A stretch of DNA of 64,000 nucleotides from Erwinia psidii (GCF_003846135.1 NZ_RHHM01000007.1:204285-268284), one strand, 5' to 3'. Counted from the stretch's first letter, positions 1-9,944 are shown. Numbers and translations are program-made. The notes: generated by a model not told the origin, from the sequence alone.

Positions 1-1419
1 GAAATCCTGAATACCTTTATTGTCGGTAATATTCGCCCCCTTCGCGTAGAGCAGGGTGGCTTTACCGGCGGTGGCATTTTTCAGTCCCTGCAACACGCTG
101 ACCGACTGCGAAGCCACGCCCGCCGCCGACCAGCTGCCCATAATGTCACGCTGACTGTCGGCCAACGGACCAATCACGGCAATGGTGCCAGACTTTTTCA
201 GCGGCAGCGTCTCCAGACGGTTTTTCAACAGCACGATACTTTTGCGCGCCACATCACGTGCCTGCTCACGATGCAGACGGCTTTCGGCGTTGGTGTCCTG
301 AGGATCGCTCGTCGGCGCGCCCAGGTGGCTGTAGGGATCGTTAAACAGGCCCATATCGTACTTGACGTTGAGTACGTGACGGGTGGCATCATCAATTTCC
401 TGTTCGCTGACCGCACCACTTTTTACCAGTCCTGGCAGATACTTACTGTAAAATTCGTCACTCATGCTCATATTGACGCCAGACTGGATCGCAATCCGCA
501 CCGCATCCTTTGGATCGCTGGCAACACCATGCTTGATCAACTCTTTAATCGCGCCATGGTCGCTGATGGTAATGCCCTTAAATTTCCAGTCATCGCGCAG
601 CAGATCCTTCAGCAACCAGCTGTCTGCGGTGGCCGGCACGCCGTTAAGCGAGTTAAGCGCCACCATCACCCCACCGCTACCTGCATCCAGCGCCGCTTTG
701 TAAGGCGGCAGATAATCCTGTGCCAGTCGCTGTGGGCTCATATCGACGGTGTTGTAATCGCGTCCCCCTTCCACCGCGCCATAGCCGGCAAAATGTTTAA
801 CGCTGGTCATCACCGAGTAGCGATCCGCCGGGCTTTTGCCCTGCATTGACGTCACCAGCGTGCGGCCCATTTGTGAAACCAGGTAAGTATCTTCACCCAA
901 TCCCTCAGATACCCTGCCCCAGCGCGGTTCACGGGTAACATCCACCATCGGTGCCCAGGTCATATTCAGGCCGTCATCGGCAGCTTCATAAGCAGAGATA
1001 CGCCCCACTTCTGCCACGGCATCCAAATCCCAGCTGGCGGCGAGCGCCAGTGGGATAGGAAACACCGTGCGATGACCGTGCACCACATCGTAAGCAAAAA
1101 AGAGGGGGATTTTCAGGCGACTGAGCTGCATCACCTGGTCCTGCATTGCACGGATATCCTGCCTGGTCACGGTGTTGAAAATCGCCCCGACCTGCTCATG
1201 CCGGATCATCTCACGGATCGCCTCCTTCGGGTTATCCGGCCCCACGCTGATTAATCTGAGCTGGCCAATTTTTTCGTCCAGCGTCATTTTTTTCAGCAAA
1301 TCCGTTACAAACGCATCACGGGCTTCGGGGGTTAATGCATGGGGAACGGGGTGAGTTTCAGCAAAAGCTGGCTGCATGATCAAAGCGGCAGCAAGACTGA
1401 CAGAGCAAATCCATTTCAT
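1..1419 (-). CDS. bglX: Periplasmic beta-glucosidase BglX (GH3), 5' part
   Basis: A continuous minus-strand frame of 473 codons runs from the ATG at 1419 off the left edge of the window, so the C-terminus is missing. It begins with a Sec signal peptide (MKWICSVSLAAALIMQPAFA), then a GH3 N-terminal barrel with family landmarks: LTLDEKIGQL-type start, FFAYDVVHGH, a KHFAGYGAVEGGRDYN stretch and ITISDHGA, the last holding the catalytic Asp. The C-terminal GH3 domain has begun before the edge (IVLLKN, AVIGPLAD). The enzyme releases terminal beta-linked glucose from oligosaccharides in the periplasm. In E. coli bglX lies next to dld and pbpG; here a biosynthetic cluster lies between bglX and pbpG. 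Identity is firm; no frameshift was seen. Confidence 0.95.
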   Translation of the reverse strand, partial: MKWICSVSLAAALIMQPAFAETHPVPHALTPEARDAFVTDLLKKMTLDEKIGQLRLISVGPDNPKEAIREMIRHEQVGAIFNTVTRQDIRAMQDQVMQLSRLKIPLFFAYDVVHGHRTVFPIPLALAASWDLDAVAEVGRISAYEAADDGLNMTWAPMVDVTREPRWGRVSEGLGEDTYLVSQMGRTLVTSMQGKSPADRYSVMTSVKHFAGYGAVEGGRDYNTVDMSPQRLAQDYLPPYKAALDAGSGGVMVALNSLNGVPATADSWLLKDLLRDDWKFKGITISDHGAIKELIKHGVASDPKDAVRIAIQSGVNMSMSDEFYSKYLPGLVKSGAVSEQEIDDATRHVLNVKYDMGLFNDPYSHLGAPTSDPQDTNAESRLHREQARDVARKSIVLLKNRLETLPLKKSGTIAVIGPLADSQRDIMGSWSAAGVASQSVSVLQGLKNATAGKATLLYAKGANITDNKGIQDF

Positions 1420-1703
1420 CAGATTGGTTTCTCTCAAATAACGGCAAAAAACGGGTCAGAGTGTTACAGAGTTGTAAGACGCTCAGTGTGCCATAAGTTG
1501 AGGATAGCAGATAGTTTTCAACGCATGACAGCAAAAAGGATCGGTTTTTTAACGCCAGCCAACTGCCGGCCGCAGCATGCTGAGGAGGGGACAAAATACA
1601 GCTGTTTGATGGCAGCAAACCGCTACCGGTATTTCCGGGCGGTACAATTATACTCACAGAAAAAAGCCTCAGGCCGGTGCCCCTGTTAATCTTACGCGTT
1701 AAA

Positions 1704-1952
1704 TCACCGGTGTCTGTACCCCGTCAGCTTTTTATGCAACCGGTAAATTTCTTTGATGTAGAAAGAATAAAAAACCGGCATCAGCAGCAGCATGGAAAAA
1801 ACATAACCCACGCTGTCCCTATATGACACCAGATCCGCGGCGTGGCCAAATATATGACGCCCGGTGAGAATAAACATAATAATAACCCACAGCGCAATTA
1901 AATAGCCCATTTTTATATAGACTGAAAAAAAACCGGAGATGATCTCCTGCAT
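1704..1952 (-). CDS. Small two-helix membrane protein, last gene of the leftward arm
   Basis: Encodes 82 residues with two hydrophobic segments, about residues 14-34 (GYLIALWVIIMFILTG) and 48-66 (VGYVFSMLLLMPVFYSFYI), and a short basic C-terminus (KKLTGYRHR). It has a usable ribosome binding site (AGGTAATT before the ATG) and starts 40 bases after the stop of the phosphatase gene on the same strand, so it probably ends the uprt-transporter-phosphatase transcript. I recognise no family. A role as transporter accessory or resistance protein in the C-nucleoside/indigoidine cluster is possible but rests on position alone. Confidence 0.6.
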   Translation of the reverse strand: MQEIISGFFSVYIKMGYLIALWVIIMFILTGRHIFGHAADLVSYRDSVGYVFSMLLLMPVFYSFYIKEIYRLHKKLTGYRHR

Positions 1953-1991
1953 AATTACCTCAGCATGACGAAAGCGCTGACAACAGGATCG

Positions 1992-2705
1992 TTAGCGCGT
2001 GATGTTAACAGAAGATTCACCGGCAACAGCCCGTGCGGTCATTTCATGGCACTGTTTCACCACATCATCAAAGCTGTCCACCAGAATACCTGGCCTTGCG
2101 GCAATTAAGGTGTTTTTATCATGAATACCATAACTTACCGCTATCGATGCCGAGCCAAGATTGTTGGCCATCAGGATATCGTGAGTGGTATCCCCCACCA
2201 TAATGGCCTGTGATTTATCGGCCTGAAAAAAATCGAGGATTTTCTGCCCTGATTCAGGATGTGGTTTTTTCGACGCGACCTCATCAGCGCCAACCACAAT
2301 ATCAAAAAAATGCGCAATGCCGGCAGCCGATAACAGTGTATTGGCACTGTGAGAAAATTTATTGGTGGTCACCGATAAACGAAAACCCGACGAGTGAAGA
2401 TGTTCAAGACCGGTGGCCACGCCGGGGAAAAGCAGATCTTTCGCCGCGGGCAGAATAATCGTTTTGAACTGACGCTGATATTCATTCACCGCGCAAATAA
2501 CCTGTGGATGATCCACCGCCAGATTCATCAGATCAGAAAATGCTTTTTCCAGCGGAAGTCCGATAGTAACTCTTATTTCATCAGCGGAAAACGCAGGCAA
2601 ACCCAGCGCACGGAAAGCAGCGTTAAAGGTAAGGGGAATAGCCTGTGCCGTGTCGAACAGTGTCCCATCGAGATCAAACATCACGATGGCCTGATTATCT
2701 TTCAT
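1992..2705 (-). CDS. HAD-family phosphatase (IndB / MinC N-domain type)
   Basis: Encodes 237 residues of a phosphoglycolate-phosphatase-like HAD enzyme. Motif I is FDLDGTLFD near residues 10-18, motif II TTNK, motif III the KKPHPE lysine, motif IV GDTTHD; a helical cap lies between motifs I and II. In indigoidine clusters (IndB) and the minimycin cluster (N-terminal phosphatase domain of MinC) such an enzyme removes the 5'-phosphate from the C-nucleotide, which also detoxifies it. Here only the phosphatase part is present, with no additional C-terminal domain. It sits 39 bases behind the EamA transporter gene in the same operon. The family is certain; the substrate is inferred from context. 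Confidence 0.85.
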   Translation of the reverse strand: MKDNQAIVMFDLDGTLFDTAQAIPLTFNAAFRALGLPAFSADEIRVTIGLPLEKAFSDLMNLAVDHPQVICAVNEYQRQFKTIILPAAKDLLFPGVATGLEHLHSSGFRLSVTTNKFSHSANTLLSAAGIAHFFDIVVGADEVASKKPHPESGQKILDFFQADKSQAIMVGDTTHDILMANNLGSASIAVSYGIHDKNTLIAARPGILVDSFDDVVKQCHEMTARAVAGESSVNITR

Positions 2706-2743
2706 TATTTAACTCTCAACGGTTTATTTGTGCGGGCAAATGA

Positions 2744-3676
2744 TTAACACCGGCGTTTAACTGAATTGGTCAAATTTTCCTGCCGTGACCCGCTTACTGC
2801 CTGGGGTTCAGCCTTATTTCGCCGCGACGGACGGGCAAGATATATTGATGTAATAATCGCCAGGCAGCCCACCAGCTGTAAGTGAGTAAATGTCTGCCCC
2901 AAAATCACATAGCCGAGCACACAGGCCGACAGAGAACTCATAAATCCCAGAAACGAGGTGGTTACCGGCGGCAGTTTCTCTATGCCCCGGAACCAGATAA
3001 AGTAGCCCAGAACGCCACCGGCCAGCGTCAACCAGCCGTAGCCTAAAAGATTGGTGAAGGTCAGGGCAGCCGGCAACTTCTCCAGCGTCAGCGCGGCTGG
3101 CAACAGCATTAATCCACCCATCGTTAACTGCCAGCCGGTAAATGCCAGTAAAGACATATTATGCGGCCTGCCCCAGTATTTGGTCAGCAAAATACCCATC
3201 GCCATACTGGTGGTGCCGACAAGCCCAATAGCAACGCCCTGAAAATTTAATGTCACGGCACTGTTTAATACCAGAAGGCTAATGCCCGTTACGCCAATCA
3301 CCGCAGAGATAATATGTATCGCTCTGAGTTTATGCCTGAAGACCACCGCACCAATCACCATCACGATAACCGGCTGGCAGGACATCACCAGCGACGCCAG
3401 ACCACCGGGCAAAAAATAAGCGGCGGCAAACAGACAATAGAAAAACAGGCCGATATTAAGAAATCCGAGGATCGCTATACGTAGCCACCAGATACCGTAA
3501 GGCCGCACGCGGCAAACCAGTAATAAAATCAGTCCGGCCACCAGCGCCCTGATTACCGATGCCAGCAAAGGCACATGAGGAGGAAGCGTTTGGGTGGTGA
3601 CAATATAGGTGCTTCCCCAGATAACCGGGGCCAGGGCAGTAATAAGAATATTACCAAGCGTTGATAACTTATTCAT
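2744..3676 (-). CDS. EamA/DMT-family exporter (PecM/MinT-like)
   Basis: Encodes 310 residues with about ten hydrophobic helices in two EamA repeats, the first opening with VIWGSTYIVTTQTLPP, typical of the family. PecM, the indigoidine-linked membrane protein next to pecS in Dickeya, belongs to this family, and the minimycin cluster has its own transporter gene (minT). The start chosen is the ATG at 3676: it has GGAG seven bases upstream and overlaps the end of the UPRT gene (ATGAATAA), implying translational coupling. An upstream in-frame start would intrude far into the UPRT gene. Probable role: export of the cluster product across the inner membrane, contributing to self-protection. Confidence 0.85.
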   Translation of the reverse strand: MNKLSTLGNILITALAPVIWGSTYIVTTQTLPPHVPLLASVIRALVAGLILLLVCRVRPYGIWWLRIAILGFLNIGLFFYCLFAAAYFLPGGLASLVMSCQPVIVMVIGAVVFRHKLRAIHIISAVIGVTGISLLVLNSAVTLNFQGVAIGLVGTTSMAMGILLTKYWGRPHNMSLLAFTGWQLTMGGLMLLPAALTLEKLPAALTFTNLLGYGWLTLAGGVLGYFIWFRGIEKLPPVTTSFLGFMSSLSACVLGYVILGQTFTHLQLVGCLAIITSIYLARPSRRNKAEPQAVSGSRQENLTNSVKRRC

Positions 3677-4334
3677 GTGATGCTCCAGGCCAGGTCCCAA
3701 AGTAACGATCGCCAAAATCCCCGATACCAGGACGCATAAATGCCGCCTCGGTCATCCCCTGCTCTATTGACGAGGTGACCACGGTCAACGCCGGCCATGC
3801 TTTTGTGACGTTCTCAATACCCGATGGCGACGCAAGCAGATTGACCACAATAATATTGTCAGCCGCCACGCCGCTTTCCTGCAGCACGTCTATGGCTTTC
3901 AACACAGAACCGCCGGTTGCCAACATCGGTTCAAACAACATCACCGACATCTCCCCCACCGTGGCGGGCAGATGCGAATAAAAGTAATGCGGCTGTTTTG
4001 TCTCTTTATCCCGTTGAATAAGAATTTTGCCGATGGGCTGTTCAGGAAACATCTCCCTGAACGCCACCTCCATGCTCTCTCCGGCCCTGATCACCGAAAC
4101 GCCACAAACGCCATTTTTTAATGATTTCCCGTGAAAAACGTCACCTATTGGCGTGGTGACCACCTCGTCCCGGTAAGGCAGATAGTGGGCCGCATGTTGT
4201 AATAGCAAACGGATCAGCTGATTGGATGCATATACAAATGTCTTCAGACTTGCCGCACGGTTGCGCGCCTGAAGCTGCAAACTGGATAGCCACGGCGAAT
4301 CAGGTAACACATGAACATTTCGGTAAACAGGCAT
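3669..4334 (-). CDS. Uracil phosphoribosyltransferase (MinD-like)
   Basis: Encodes 221 residues of a uracil phosphoribosyltransferase, which makes UMP from uracil and PRPP. The PRPP-binding loop reads FEPMLATGGS (usual Upp: DPMLATGGS) and the uracil-binding C-terminus GDFGDRYFGTW is conserved. This looks like a second, cluster-specific copy, not the housekeeping upp, which normally pairs with uraA. In the minimycin system MinD is such an enzyme and protects the producer by raising the UMP pool that competes with minimycin monophosphate; it could also recycle uracil released by the neighbouring PsuG-type enzyme. The start at 4334 has AAGGA seven bases upstream. First gene of the leftward operon. 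Confidence 0.88.
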   Translation of the reverse strand: MPVYRNVHVLPDSPWLSSLQLQARNRAASLKTFVYASNQLIRLLLQHAAHYLPYRDEVVTTPIGDVFHGKSLKNGVCGVSVIRAGESMEVAFREMFPEQPIGKILIQRDKETKQPHYFYSHLPATVGEMSVMLFEPMLATGGSVLKAIDVLQESGVAADNIIVVNLLASPSGIENVTKAWPALTVVTSSIEQGMTEAAFMRPGIGDFGDRYFGTWPGASHE

Positions 4335-4377
4335 AGATGTGTCCTTGAGAAACAACCATAAGATGTTAAGATGATTA

Positions 4378-4425
4378 TATCTTTTAGATTTATATCTTTT
4401 ATGAAAGATAATTAAGAGAAAGATA
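4378..4425. promoter_or_regulatory. Nested double-dyad operator candidate for the PecS-like regulator
   Basis: Four identical 7-base half-sites are arranged symmetrically about 4401.5: TATCTTT at 4378-4384 and 4393-4399, AAAGATA at 4404-4410 and 4419-4425. The inner pair forms a palindrome with a 4-base loop; each outer half-site lies 15 bases out. It occupies the AT-rich gap between the divergent UPRT and marR-type genes, where a MarR dimer (or two) would control both arms. Binding by the adjacent regulator is inference. Confidence 0.6.
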
Positions 4426-4471
4426 ATCAGATGCACGGCTTTTTTCAAGTTTCTTTTTTATGAGGAAGACT

Positions 4472-4957
4472 ATGCAGTACGACCATGTAGACAGGCTGCT
4501 TGTCCAGTGGCTTCAGCAGCGCCCCGATTTGGATTGTTCTCCCATGGGGGTGCTTGGACGACTTAGCCGGATGAGCCGCCTTGTAGATAAGAGCCTGGAA
4601 AAAACATTCAGGAATAACGAATTGAGTCAGACAGAATTCGACATTCTGGCGACGCTAAGGCGGCTTAACACACCAACCACCCCTACTGAACTCTATCAAA
4701 CCTTAATGCTGTCATCAGGCGCCATGAGCACCCGCGTCGAGCAACTGGTCCAGCGCGGCTTTATTGAGAGAGTTTACAGTGAAGCAGACAGACGCAGCTG
4801 CAACCTGTCCTTAACGGTCAAAGGCAAGCAGCTTATTGATAAAGCAATTTCTGAACATGTGGCAAATGAAGATGAAATATTGTCACCTCTCAGTGCCCAG
4901 CAGCGTGAACAGCTGGCATCAATTTTGCGTATCTGGCTGTTAGATAAAGAAAAATAA
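4472..4957 (+). CDS. MarR-family regulator, PecS-like
   Basis: Encodes 161 residues with a winged helix-turn-helix of MarR type. The N-terminus (VDRLLVQWLQQRPDLDCSP) and the stretch LSRMSRLVDKSLEKTF...LSQTEFDILATLRR resemble PecS, the urate-responsive repressor of indigoidine and virulence genes in Dickeya. The wing contains EADRRSCNLSLT. An ATG at 4460 exists, but the one at 4472 has the better Shine-Dalgarno (GAGGAAG, 5-base spacing). It is divergent from the UPRT-transporter-phosphatase arm and upstream of the NRPS, the usual place for a local repressor, though pecS is paired divergently with pecM itself in Dickeya. Ligand and targets are not visible. Confidence 0.85.
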   Translation: MQYDHVDRLLVQWLQQRPDLDCSPMGVLGRLSRMSRLVDKSLEKTFRNNELSQTEFDILATLRRLNTPTTPTELYQTLMLSSGAMSTRVEQLVQRGFIERVYSEADRRSCNLSLTVKGKQLIDKAISEHVANEDEILSPLSAQQREQLASILRIWLLDKEK

Positions 4958-4964
4958 CCATTCC

Positions 4965-4984
4965 ACCGGCCAATCCTGGCCGGT
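4965..4984 (+). terminator. Hairpin after the marR-type gene
   Basis: ACCGGCC / GGCCGGT stem of 7 bp with a 6-base loop, 8 bases after the regulator stop. The T-run (CTTTTT) comes about 10 bases after the stem, so termination may be partial; the NRPS gene has its own promoter just downstream. Confidence 0.45.
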
Positions 4985-5043
4985 AAAACCGCTGCTTTTT
5001 AGATCCATATCTCACCTGCAAAAATACCCTACCAAAAAGAAAC

Positions 5044-5071
5044 TTGACATTGATTTACACAAAAGTATCTT
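5044..5071 (+). promoter_or_regulatory. Sigma-70 promoter of the NRPS gene
   Basis: TTGACA (5044-5049), a 16-base spacer, and TATCTT (5066-5071). Transcription would start near 5078, so the GTG at 5076 could not be translated from this transcript; this supports the ATG at 5109 as the NRPS start. The -10 also matches six of seven bases of the TATCTTT half-site seen in the divergent operator, so the regulator might act here too. Confidence 0.6.
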
Positions 5072-5108
5072 CCTAGTGAAATATAAAATCCAGAAAGATT
5101 ACATCATC

Positions 5109-8100
5109 ATGACTTTTAAACGCCTTGTTTCTTCCTTTATTACCTCACCAGATCCCGGTTCCGCTACTCATTTTCACGATCTTTTCGCCATGCTTGTACG
5201 CTGTGTCCGCACCAGACCGGCGCATATCGCCGTAAAAGATCAGAATACCTCGCTGAGTTATCAACATTTCCTGCAATCAATAGCGCGAAGTGCAGATAGC
5301 CTGCATGCGTTGATCGAGGAGGATGTGCAGTTTATAGGGCTGTACTGCGATCCCTGCGTTGAGATGATTTGTGGCGCATGGAGCATTCTCGCCGCCGGGC
5401 GCGCCTATCTTCCCCTTGCGCCGGATTATCCCGCCGATCGTCTGCGTTATATGATCGAAGATTCTGGCGTGACCATCGTGTTAACCCAGCCAGCCCTTAA
5501 AGCACAGCTGATGGCTATCGTTGGCGAAAAGGTCACCATTATCACCCAGGACGACCTTGAGAAAGTCAGCGTGGCGACCACTGATGCTGTATTAAGCCGC
5601 CCGCAGGAACGCCTGGCGTATATGATTTACACCTCCGGTAGCACAGGAAACCCCAAGGGGGTAATGGTGAGCTGGCGCAATATCTCTCATCAGATAGCCT
5701 GGTTAAAAGAGCAGTTTGGTTTTGATCAAAACGACAGGATTTTACAGAAGACACCAATCAGTTTTGACGCGGCACAGTGGGAAATACTGGCGCCGGCTTT
5801 TGGCTGCGAGGTGGTGGTCGGACCCAAAAACTGTTACCGCGACCCGGATGCCCTGATTAATACATTGCAACAACAAAACATTACCGTGTTGCAGTGTGTT
5901 CCCACCCTGCTTCACGCGCTGGTTGAACATCCGCTGTTTCCTGATTGCCAGGCGTTGAAAAAGGTTTTCAGCGGCGGGGAGATCCTGACACGCCCTCTTG
6001 CCGCGGAGTTTTTTCAGCACCTGCCGCACGCCAGACTGACCAACTTATACGGTCCAACCGAATGCACTATTAATACCTCCAGTTTCACCCTGGAGGCAGA
6101 GTCGGTGGCGTCTTATCCCGATGCGATTGCCATCGGTAAACCCGTAGCGGATACCTTCTACCATGTGCTGGACAGCGCCGGAGCGCCGGTTTTATTGGGA
6201 GAAACCGGCGAGCTGTATATTTCAGGTGTACAGGTTGCCAGCGGTTACTATCAGCGACCCGAGCTGACCCGTGAACGATTCATTCCCGCTTCAGGAACTC
6301 CCGTTCCTGGCCACGAGTTGCTTTACAGGACCGGTGATTTAGTCCGGCAGGATCAGACGGGAAATACCTTTTTTGTTGGCCGCGCTGACAATCAAATAAA
6401 ATTGCGTGGCTATCGTGTCGAGCTGGACGAAATTCGCCTGGCAATTGAAAAGCATCACTGGGTTAAACACGCGGCGGTTATCGTGCAGCAGGCTCCGCGA
6501 TCCGGCCAGCAGATCCTGACGGCCTGCATTGAGCTGGACAGGCGGCAGGCGGCGTTAATGGACCAGGACAAGCATGACAGTCATCATATTTCCAAATCCA
6601 ACAAACTGCAGGTCAAAGCACAGCTCTCTAACGCGGGCTGTCGTCAACTCTCAGCAAAGCAGCTGGCTGACTGCATTCCCCTGGCCTTTAAAACACCCGA
6701 CAGCGGGCAGTTGGAAACCGCCTTTGGCCGCAAGACCTATCGGTTTTTTGAGGGAGGGCCACAGGTAAGCCAGCAAACGCTGGTGCAGGTGTTACAACGC
6801 CAGCCGGAAACGGGCGATTTACTGGCCGGAAAACCGGCGTTAGCGCCCGAAAATATCGGGAAACTGCTGCGTCATTTTGGGCAGTTTATCAGTGAAGATC
6901 GTCTGTTGCCCAAATATGCCTATGCCTCTCCCGGCGCGCTGTACGCCACACAACTCTACCTTGAGTTAAACGGCGTGGCAGGACTGCCCGCAGCCATCTA
7001 TTACTACCACCCGGCCAAACATGCTCTGGTGCCCATCGCCCCTGTTGCTGGCACATGTCATCAGCTGATAAAACTACATTTTATCGGCGAGCGTGATGCC
7101 ATAGCGCCGGTATATAAAAATAATCTGCGTGAAGTGCTGGAGATGGAAACCGGCCATATGCTGGGGCTTTTTGATGAACTGTTGCCCGCCTATGGCTTAC
7201 ATGCCGAGCGCTCAGCATCGCAAAGAGGGCCACTGCCTGACTGGTATGACGGTCATCACTATAACGACTATCTCGGTGGCTATGTTGTCAGCCAGGCGCC
7301 GGTAAAACCGGACAGAGCACAAATTCAACTCTATCTGCAAGTCCACCGGCATGTCGAAGGACTGGCAGCGGGCCTCTATGCTTTTCAGCAGGGAGCGCTG
7401 CATTTTATCTCTGACAGCATGTTGCAGAAAAAGGATGTTATCGCCATTAACCAGCGGGTTTTTGAGCAGGCATCGTTTGGTATTGGCGTGGTCTGTAACG
7501 GAGCAGATCCTGATGAACACTATGTGCTTGCCGGTCGTGAAATGCACCGGCTACAAAGTAATAAACATCTGCTGGGGCTGATGTCATCCGGCTACAGCTC
7601 CAAAAGTCATCACGACCTGCCGGCGGCAACGGAAATGCGTAACATACTGGCACAGCATCACTTGCCTATGGACTGTTTTTATTTTTGCCTCGGTGGACCG
7701 GTGAGCAAAGCGCAGTATCTGCATACCGGCATGAATGAGGATCGTATTCATATACAGGGTCCCGTTGAGTTGCTTAAAGAGGATCTGGCTGCACAGCTAC
7801 CGAACTATATGATCCCAAATAAAGTCATCATTGTTGAGCGCCTGCCTCAAACCGCTAACGGAAAAATCGACACTCTGGCATTAAAATCCTTACCTGAATT
7901 AAACGAAACCGATAATTGTGGCGAGAAAATAGCGCTCAACTCCCCCCTGGAAAAGACCATCGGCGAGATTTGGTGTGCGGTGATGAAATGGGAAGAAGTA
8001 TTTGCCGCCGATGATTTCTTCGCCGCCGGTGGAAACTCCCTCAGCGCCGTGGCGCTGATTAATCGCATTAATAACATGTTTGCGATAAAACTTCCGCTAC

Positions 8101-8999
8101 AGGTGATATTTCAAATGCCTACCGTACGGGGCCTGGCGACAGCCGTCGAAAAATGCCGTCATGCTGCCGTTCCCTGTTCGCGTTTAATTAAGCTCAATGC
8201 ATTTACCGAACGCCCGATCTTCTGCTGGCCAGGCCTGGGTGGCTATCCATTGAGCCTCAGGCAACTGGCTGAGAAACTGCCCGGTCAGCGCGCTTTTTTT
8301 GGTGTACAGGCCGAGGGGATCAATGAAGGTGAAGTGCCACGACAAAATGTCACAGAAATGGCGCGGGACGATATTGAGCAAATCAAGGCCATACAGCCAG
8401 ACGGGCCTTATACCCTGTGGGGATACTCCTTTGGTGCGCGGGTTGCTTTCGAAACCGCGGCACAGCTGGAAGCACAGGGAGACACGGTTGCAGCGCTGTA
8501 TTTGCTGGCTCCGGGCGCGCCCATGACTCAGATGGAACGCGAGCAGCGCTATGAACACCGGGCCGCGTTTGATAATCCGGTGTTCCTGGCCATTTTATTT
8601 TCGGTATTTGCCCATCAGATTGAAGGTCCTCTGCTTGAGCGCTGCCTGGCGCAATGCACCACGCGCCAGGCATTTATTGCCTTTATCTGCCAGCGTTTTC
8701 CTTTACTGCACGCTGACACCGTTGAACGCATTATTCGTATCGTCGAAACCACCTACGGTTTCAGTTATGCATTTCATGAGCTGGAAAATCGCCGGCTCAA
8801 CGCGCCGGTGACGATTATTAAAGCACGGGGGGATCATTACTCCTTTTTGGACAATGCCCCGGAATTCAGCCGACAACGCCCGCAGCTGATTGAACTTAGT
8901 GTCGATCATTTCACGGTGTTGAAACCCAAAGGGATCGATGAGCTCCTGCAAAAATTGTCCCCTGCTATCAGTGACAAGGATGAGAAACATGCGAAGTAA
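5109..8999 (+). CDS. indC: Indigoidine-synthetase-type NRPS (A-Ox-T-TE; IndC/BpsA/MinA family)
   Basis: Encodes 1296 residues, the usual length for single-module indigoidine synthetases. Adenylation core: [11 protein letters not shown] at residues 174-184 and the [24 protein letters not shown] region after residue 400. An FMN oxidase-like domain (about 490-885, with a [15 protein letters not shown] core) is inserted before the last A motif (NGK, Lys919). Carrier domain: FFAAGGNSL with phosphopantetheine Ser977. Thioesterase: GYSFG with Ser1107 and a C-terminal His1267 (VDHF). These enzymes cyclise and oxidise two glutamines to blue indigoidine; MinA, of the same architecture, instead supplies an oxidised intermediate to C-nucleoside synthesis. 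It overlaps the downstream PsuG-type gene by 11 bases. Start chosen from the promoter at 5044-5071. A phosphopantetheinyl transferase is needed in trans. Confidence 0.93.
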   Translation: MTFKRLVSSFITSPDPGSATHFHDLFAMLVRCVRTRPAHIAVKDQNTSLSYQHFLQSIARSADSLHALIEEDVQFIGLYCDPCVEMICGAWSILAAGRAYLPLAPDYPADRLRYMIEDSGVTIVLTQPALKAQLMAIVGEKVTIITQDDLEKVSVATTDAVLSRPQERLAYMIYTSGSTGNPKGVMVSWRNISHQIAWLKEQFGFDQNDRILQKTPISFDAAQWEILAPAFGCEVVVGPKNCYRDPDALINTLQQQNITVLQCVPTLLHALVEHPLFPDCQALKKVFSGGEILTRPLAAEFFQHLPHARLTNLYGPTECTINTSSFTLEAESVASYPDAIAIGKPVADTFYHVLDSAGAPVLLGETGELYISGVQVASGYYQRPELTRERFIPASGTPVPGHELLYRTGDLVRQDQTGNTFFVGRADNQIKLRGYRVELDEIRLAIEKHHWVKHAAVIVQQAPRSGQQILTACIELDRRQAALMDQDKHDSHHISKSNKLQVKAQLSNAGCRQLSAKQLADCIPLAFKTPDSGQLETAFGRKTYRFFEGGPQVSQQTLVQVLQRQPETGDLLAGKPALAPENIGKLLRHFGQFISEDRLLPKYAYASPGALYATQLYLELNGVAGLPAAIYYYHPAKHALVPIAPVAGTCHQLIKLHFIGERDAIAPVYKNNLREVLEMETGHMLGLFDELLPAYGLHAERSASQRGPLPDWYDGHHYNDYLGGYVVSQAPVKPDRAQIQLYLQVHRHVEGLAAGLYAFQQGALHFISDSMLQKKDVIAINQRVFEQASFGIGVVCNGADPDEHYVLAGREMHRLQSNKHLLGLMSSGYSSKSHHDLPAATEMRNILAQHHLPMDCFYFCLGGPVSKAQYLHTGMNEDRIHIQGPVELLKEDLAAQLPNYMIPNKVIIVERLPQTANGKIDTLALKSLPELNETDNCGEKIALNSPLEKTIGEIWCAVMKWEEVFAADDFFAAGGNSLSAVALINRINNMFAIKLPLQVIFQMPTVRGLATAVEKCRHAAVPCSRLIKLNAFTERPIFCWPGLGGYPLSLRQLAEKLPGQRAFFGVQAEGINEGEVPRQNVTEMARDDIEQIKAIQPDGPYTLWGYSFGARVAFETAAQLEAQGDTVAALYLLAPGAPMTQMEREQRYEHRAAFDNPVFLAILFSVFAHQIEGPLLERCLAQCTTRQAFIAFICQRFPLLHADTVERIIRIVETTYGFSYAFHELENRRLNAPVTIIKARGDHYSFLDNAPEFSRQRPQLIELSVDHFTVLKPKGIDELLQKLSPAISDKDEKHAK

Positions 9000-9927
9000 A
9001 GAATTTGAGCTTGAGTATCTGCCTGAAGTTAAAGATGCCCTGCAACAGGGTCGTCCGGTTGTGGCGCTGGAATCCAACGTCATTACTCATGGGCTTAACT
9101 ATCCTGACAACGCGGCAACCGCGCTGAACGTTGAAGCGGCGGTGCGGGCCAGCGGGGCTGTTCCTGCCACGATAGCGATTGATAACGGAAAAATTCTGGT
9201 GGGGATGGATCATCAGCAGATAGAAAAGTTCGCCACGACCGCTGATATTGCAAAGGTATCAAGTCGCGATCTGCCTTTTATTCTGGCCACGCGATCGATG
9301 GGTGCCACCAGCGTCGCCTCTTCTCTGGTGATTGCCGAGCTGGCCGGTATCCCGTTTTTCTCTTCAGCAGGATTAGGTGGCGTACATCGCGGTGCGGAAA
9401 CCTCAATGGATATTTCCGCCGACCTTATCCAGCTGACACGATCAACAGTAACGGTAATTTGCGCGGGTGTTAAAAACATTCTTGATGTGGGTTTAACGCT
9501 GGAATATCTCGAAACCCATTGCGTTCCGCTTGTCACCTGGCAGTCTGATGATTTCCCTGCTTTCTACTGCCGTAACAGCGGCTTCAAAAGCCCAATGCGC
9601 ATCGATTCAGGCCAGCATATCGCCCGCGCGATTGAGATCAACCGCGCATTACCGGGTTCTGCCGGGCTGGTCATCGCCACCCCCACAAGGGAAGAGGATG
9701 CCATTAACAGTGAAGAAGTTCAGCAGGCAATTGCAGAGGCGATATCGCAGGCAAAACACCATGGCATTACCGGCAACGGGGTCACTAAATTTATCATGAA
9801 AGCCGTGGAAAAAATGACCGATGGCCGTTCCGCCGAGGCCAATAAGGCGGTGCTAATCAATACAGCACGCGTGGCGGGAGAAATTGCCATGGCCCATTAC
9901 CTTTACCGCCAGAATCTCAGTGAATAA
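8989..9927 (+). CDS. indA: Pseudouridine-5'-phosphate glycosidase (IndA/MinB-type C-glycosynthase)
   Basis: Encodes 312 residues, the same length as E. coli PsuG. Residues matching the PsuG active site are all present: Glu28 (ALESN), Lys89 (IAKVS), Asp145 (ISADL), Lys162 (AGVKN, the Schiff-base lysine for the sugar), and an Asn in VLINTA. PsuG interconverts pseudouridine 5'-phosphate with uracil plus ribose 5-phosphate; the homologue MinB joins ribose 5-phosphate to the NRPS-derived ring by a C-C bond, and IndA is the homologue in indigoidine clusters. The ATG at 8989 has AAGGA at 8976-8980 inside the NRPS 3' end and overlaps it by 11 bases, suggesting translational coupling. An ATG at 8980 is less well placed. 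Confidence 0.9.
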   Translation: MRSKEFELEYLPEVKDALQQGRPVVALESNVITHGLNYPDNAATALNVEAAVRASGAVPATIAIDNGKILVGMDHQQIEKFATTADIAKVSSRDLPFILATRSMGATSVASSLVIAELAGIPFFSSAGLGGVHRGAETSMDISADLIQLTRSTVTVICAGVKNILDVGLTLEYLETHCVPLVTWQSDDFPAFYCRNSGFKSPMRIDSGQHIARAIEINRALPGSAGLVIATPTREEDAINSEEVQQAIAEAISQAKHHGITGNGVTKFIMKAVEKMTDGRSAEANKAVLINTARVAGEIAMAHYLYRQNLSE

Positions 9928-9944
9928 TCAGGAGCAGAGTAACC

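Noticed and set aside
5076..5108. GTG start at 5076 extending the NRPS by 11 residues
   Set aside because: It lies at or before the predicted transcription start and adds an unconserved Lys/Ile-rich tail.
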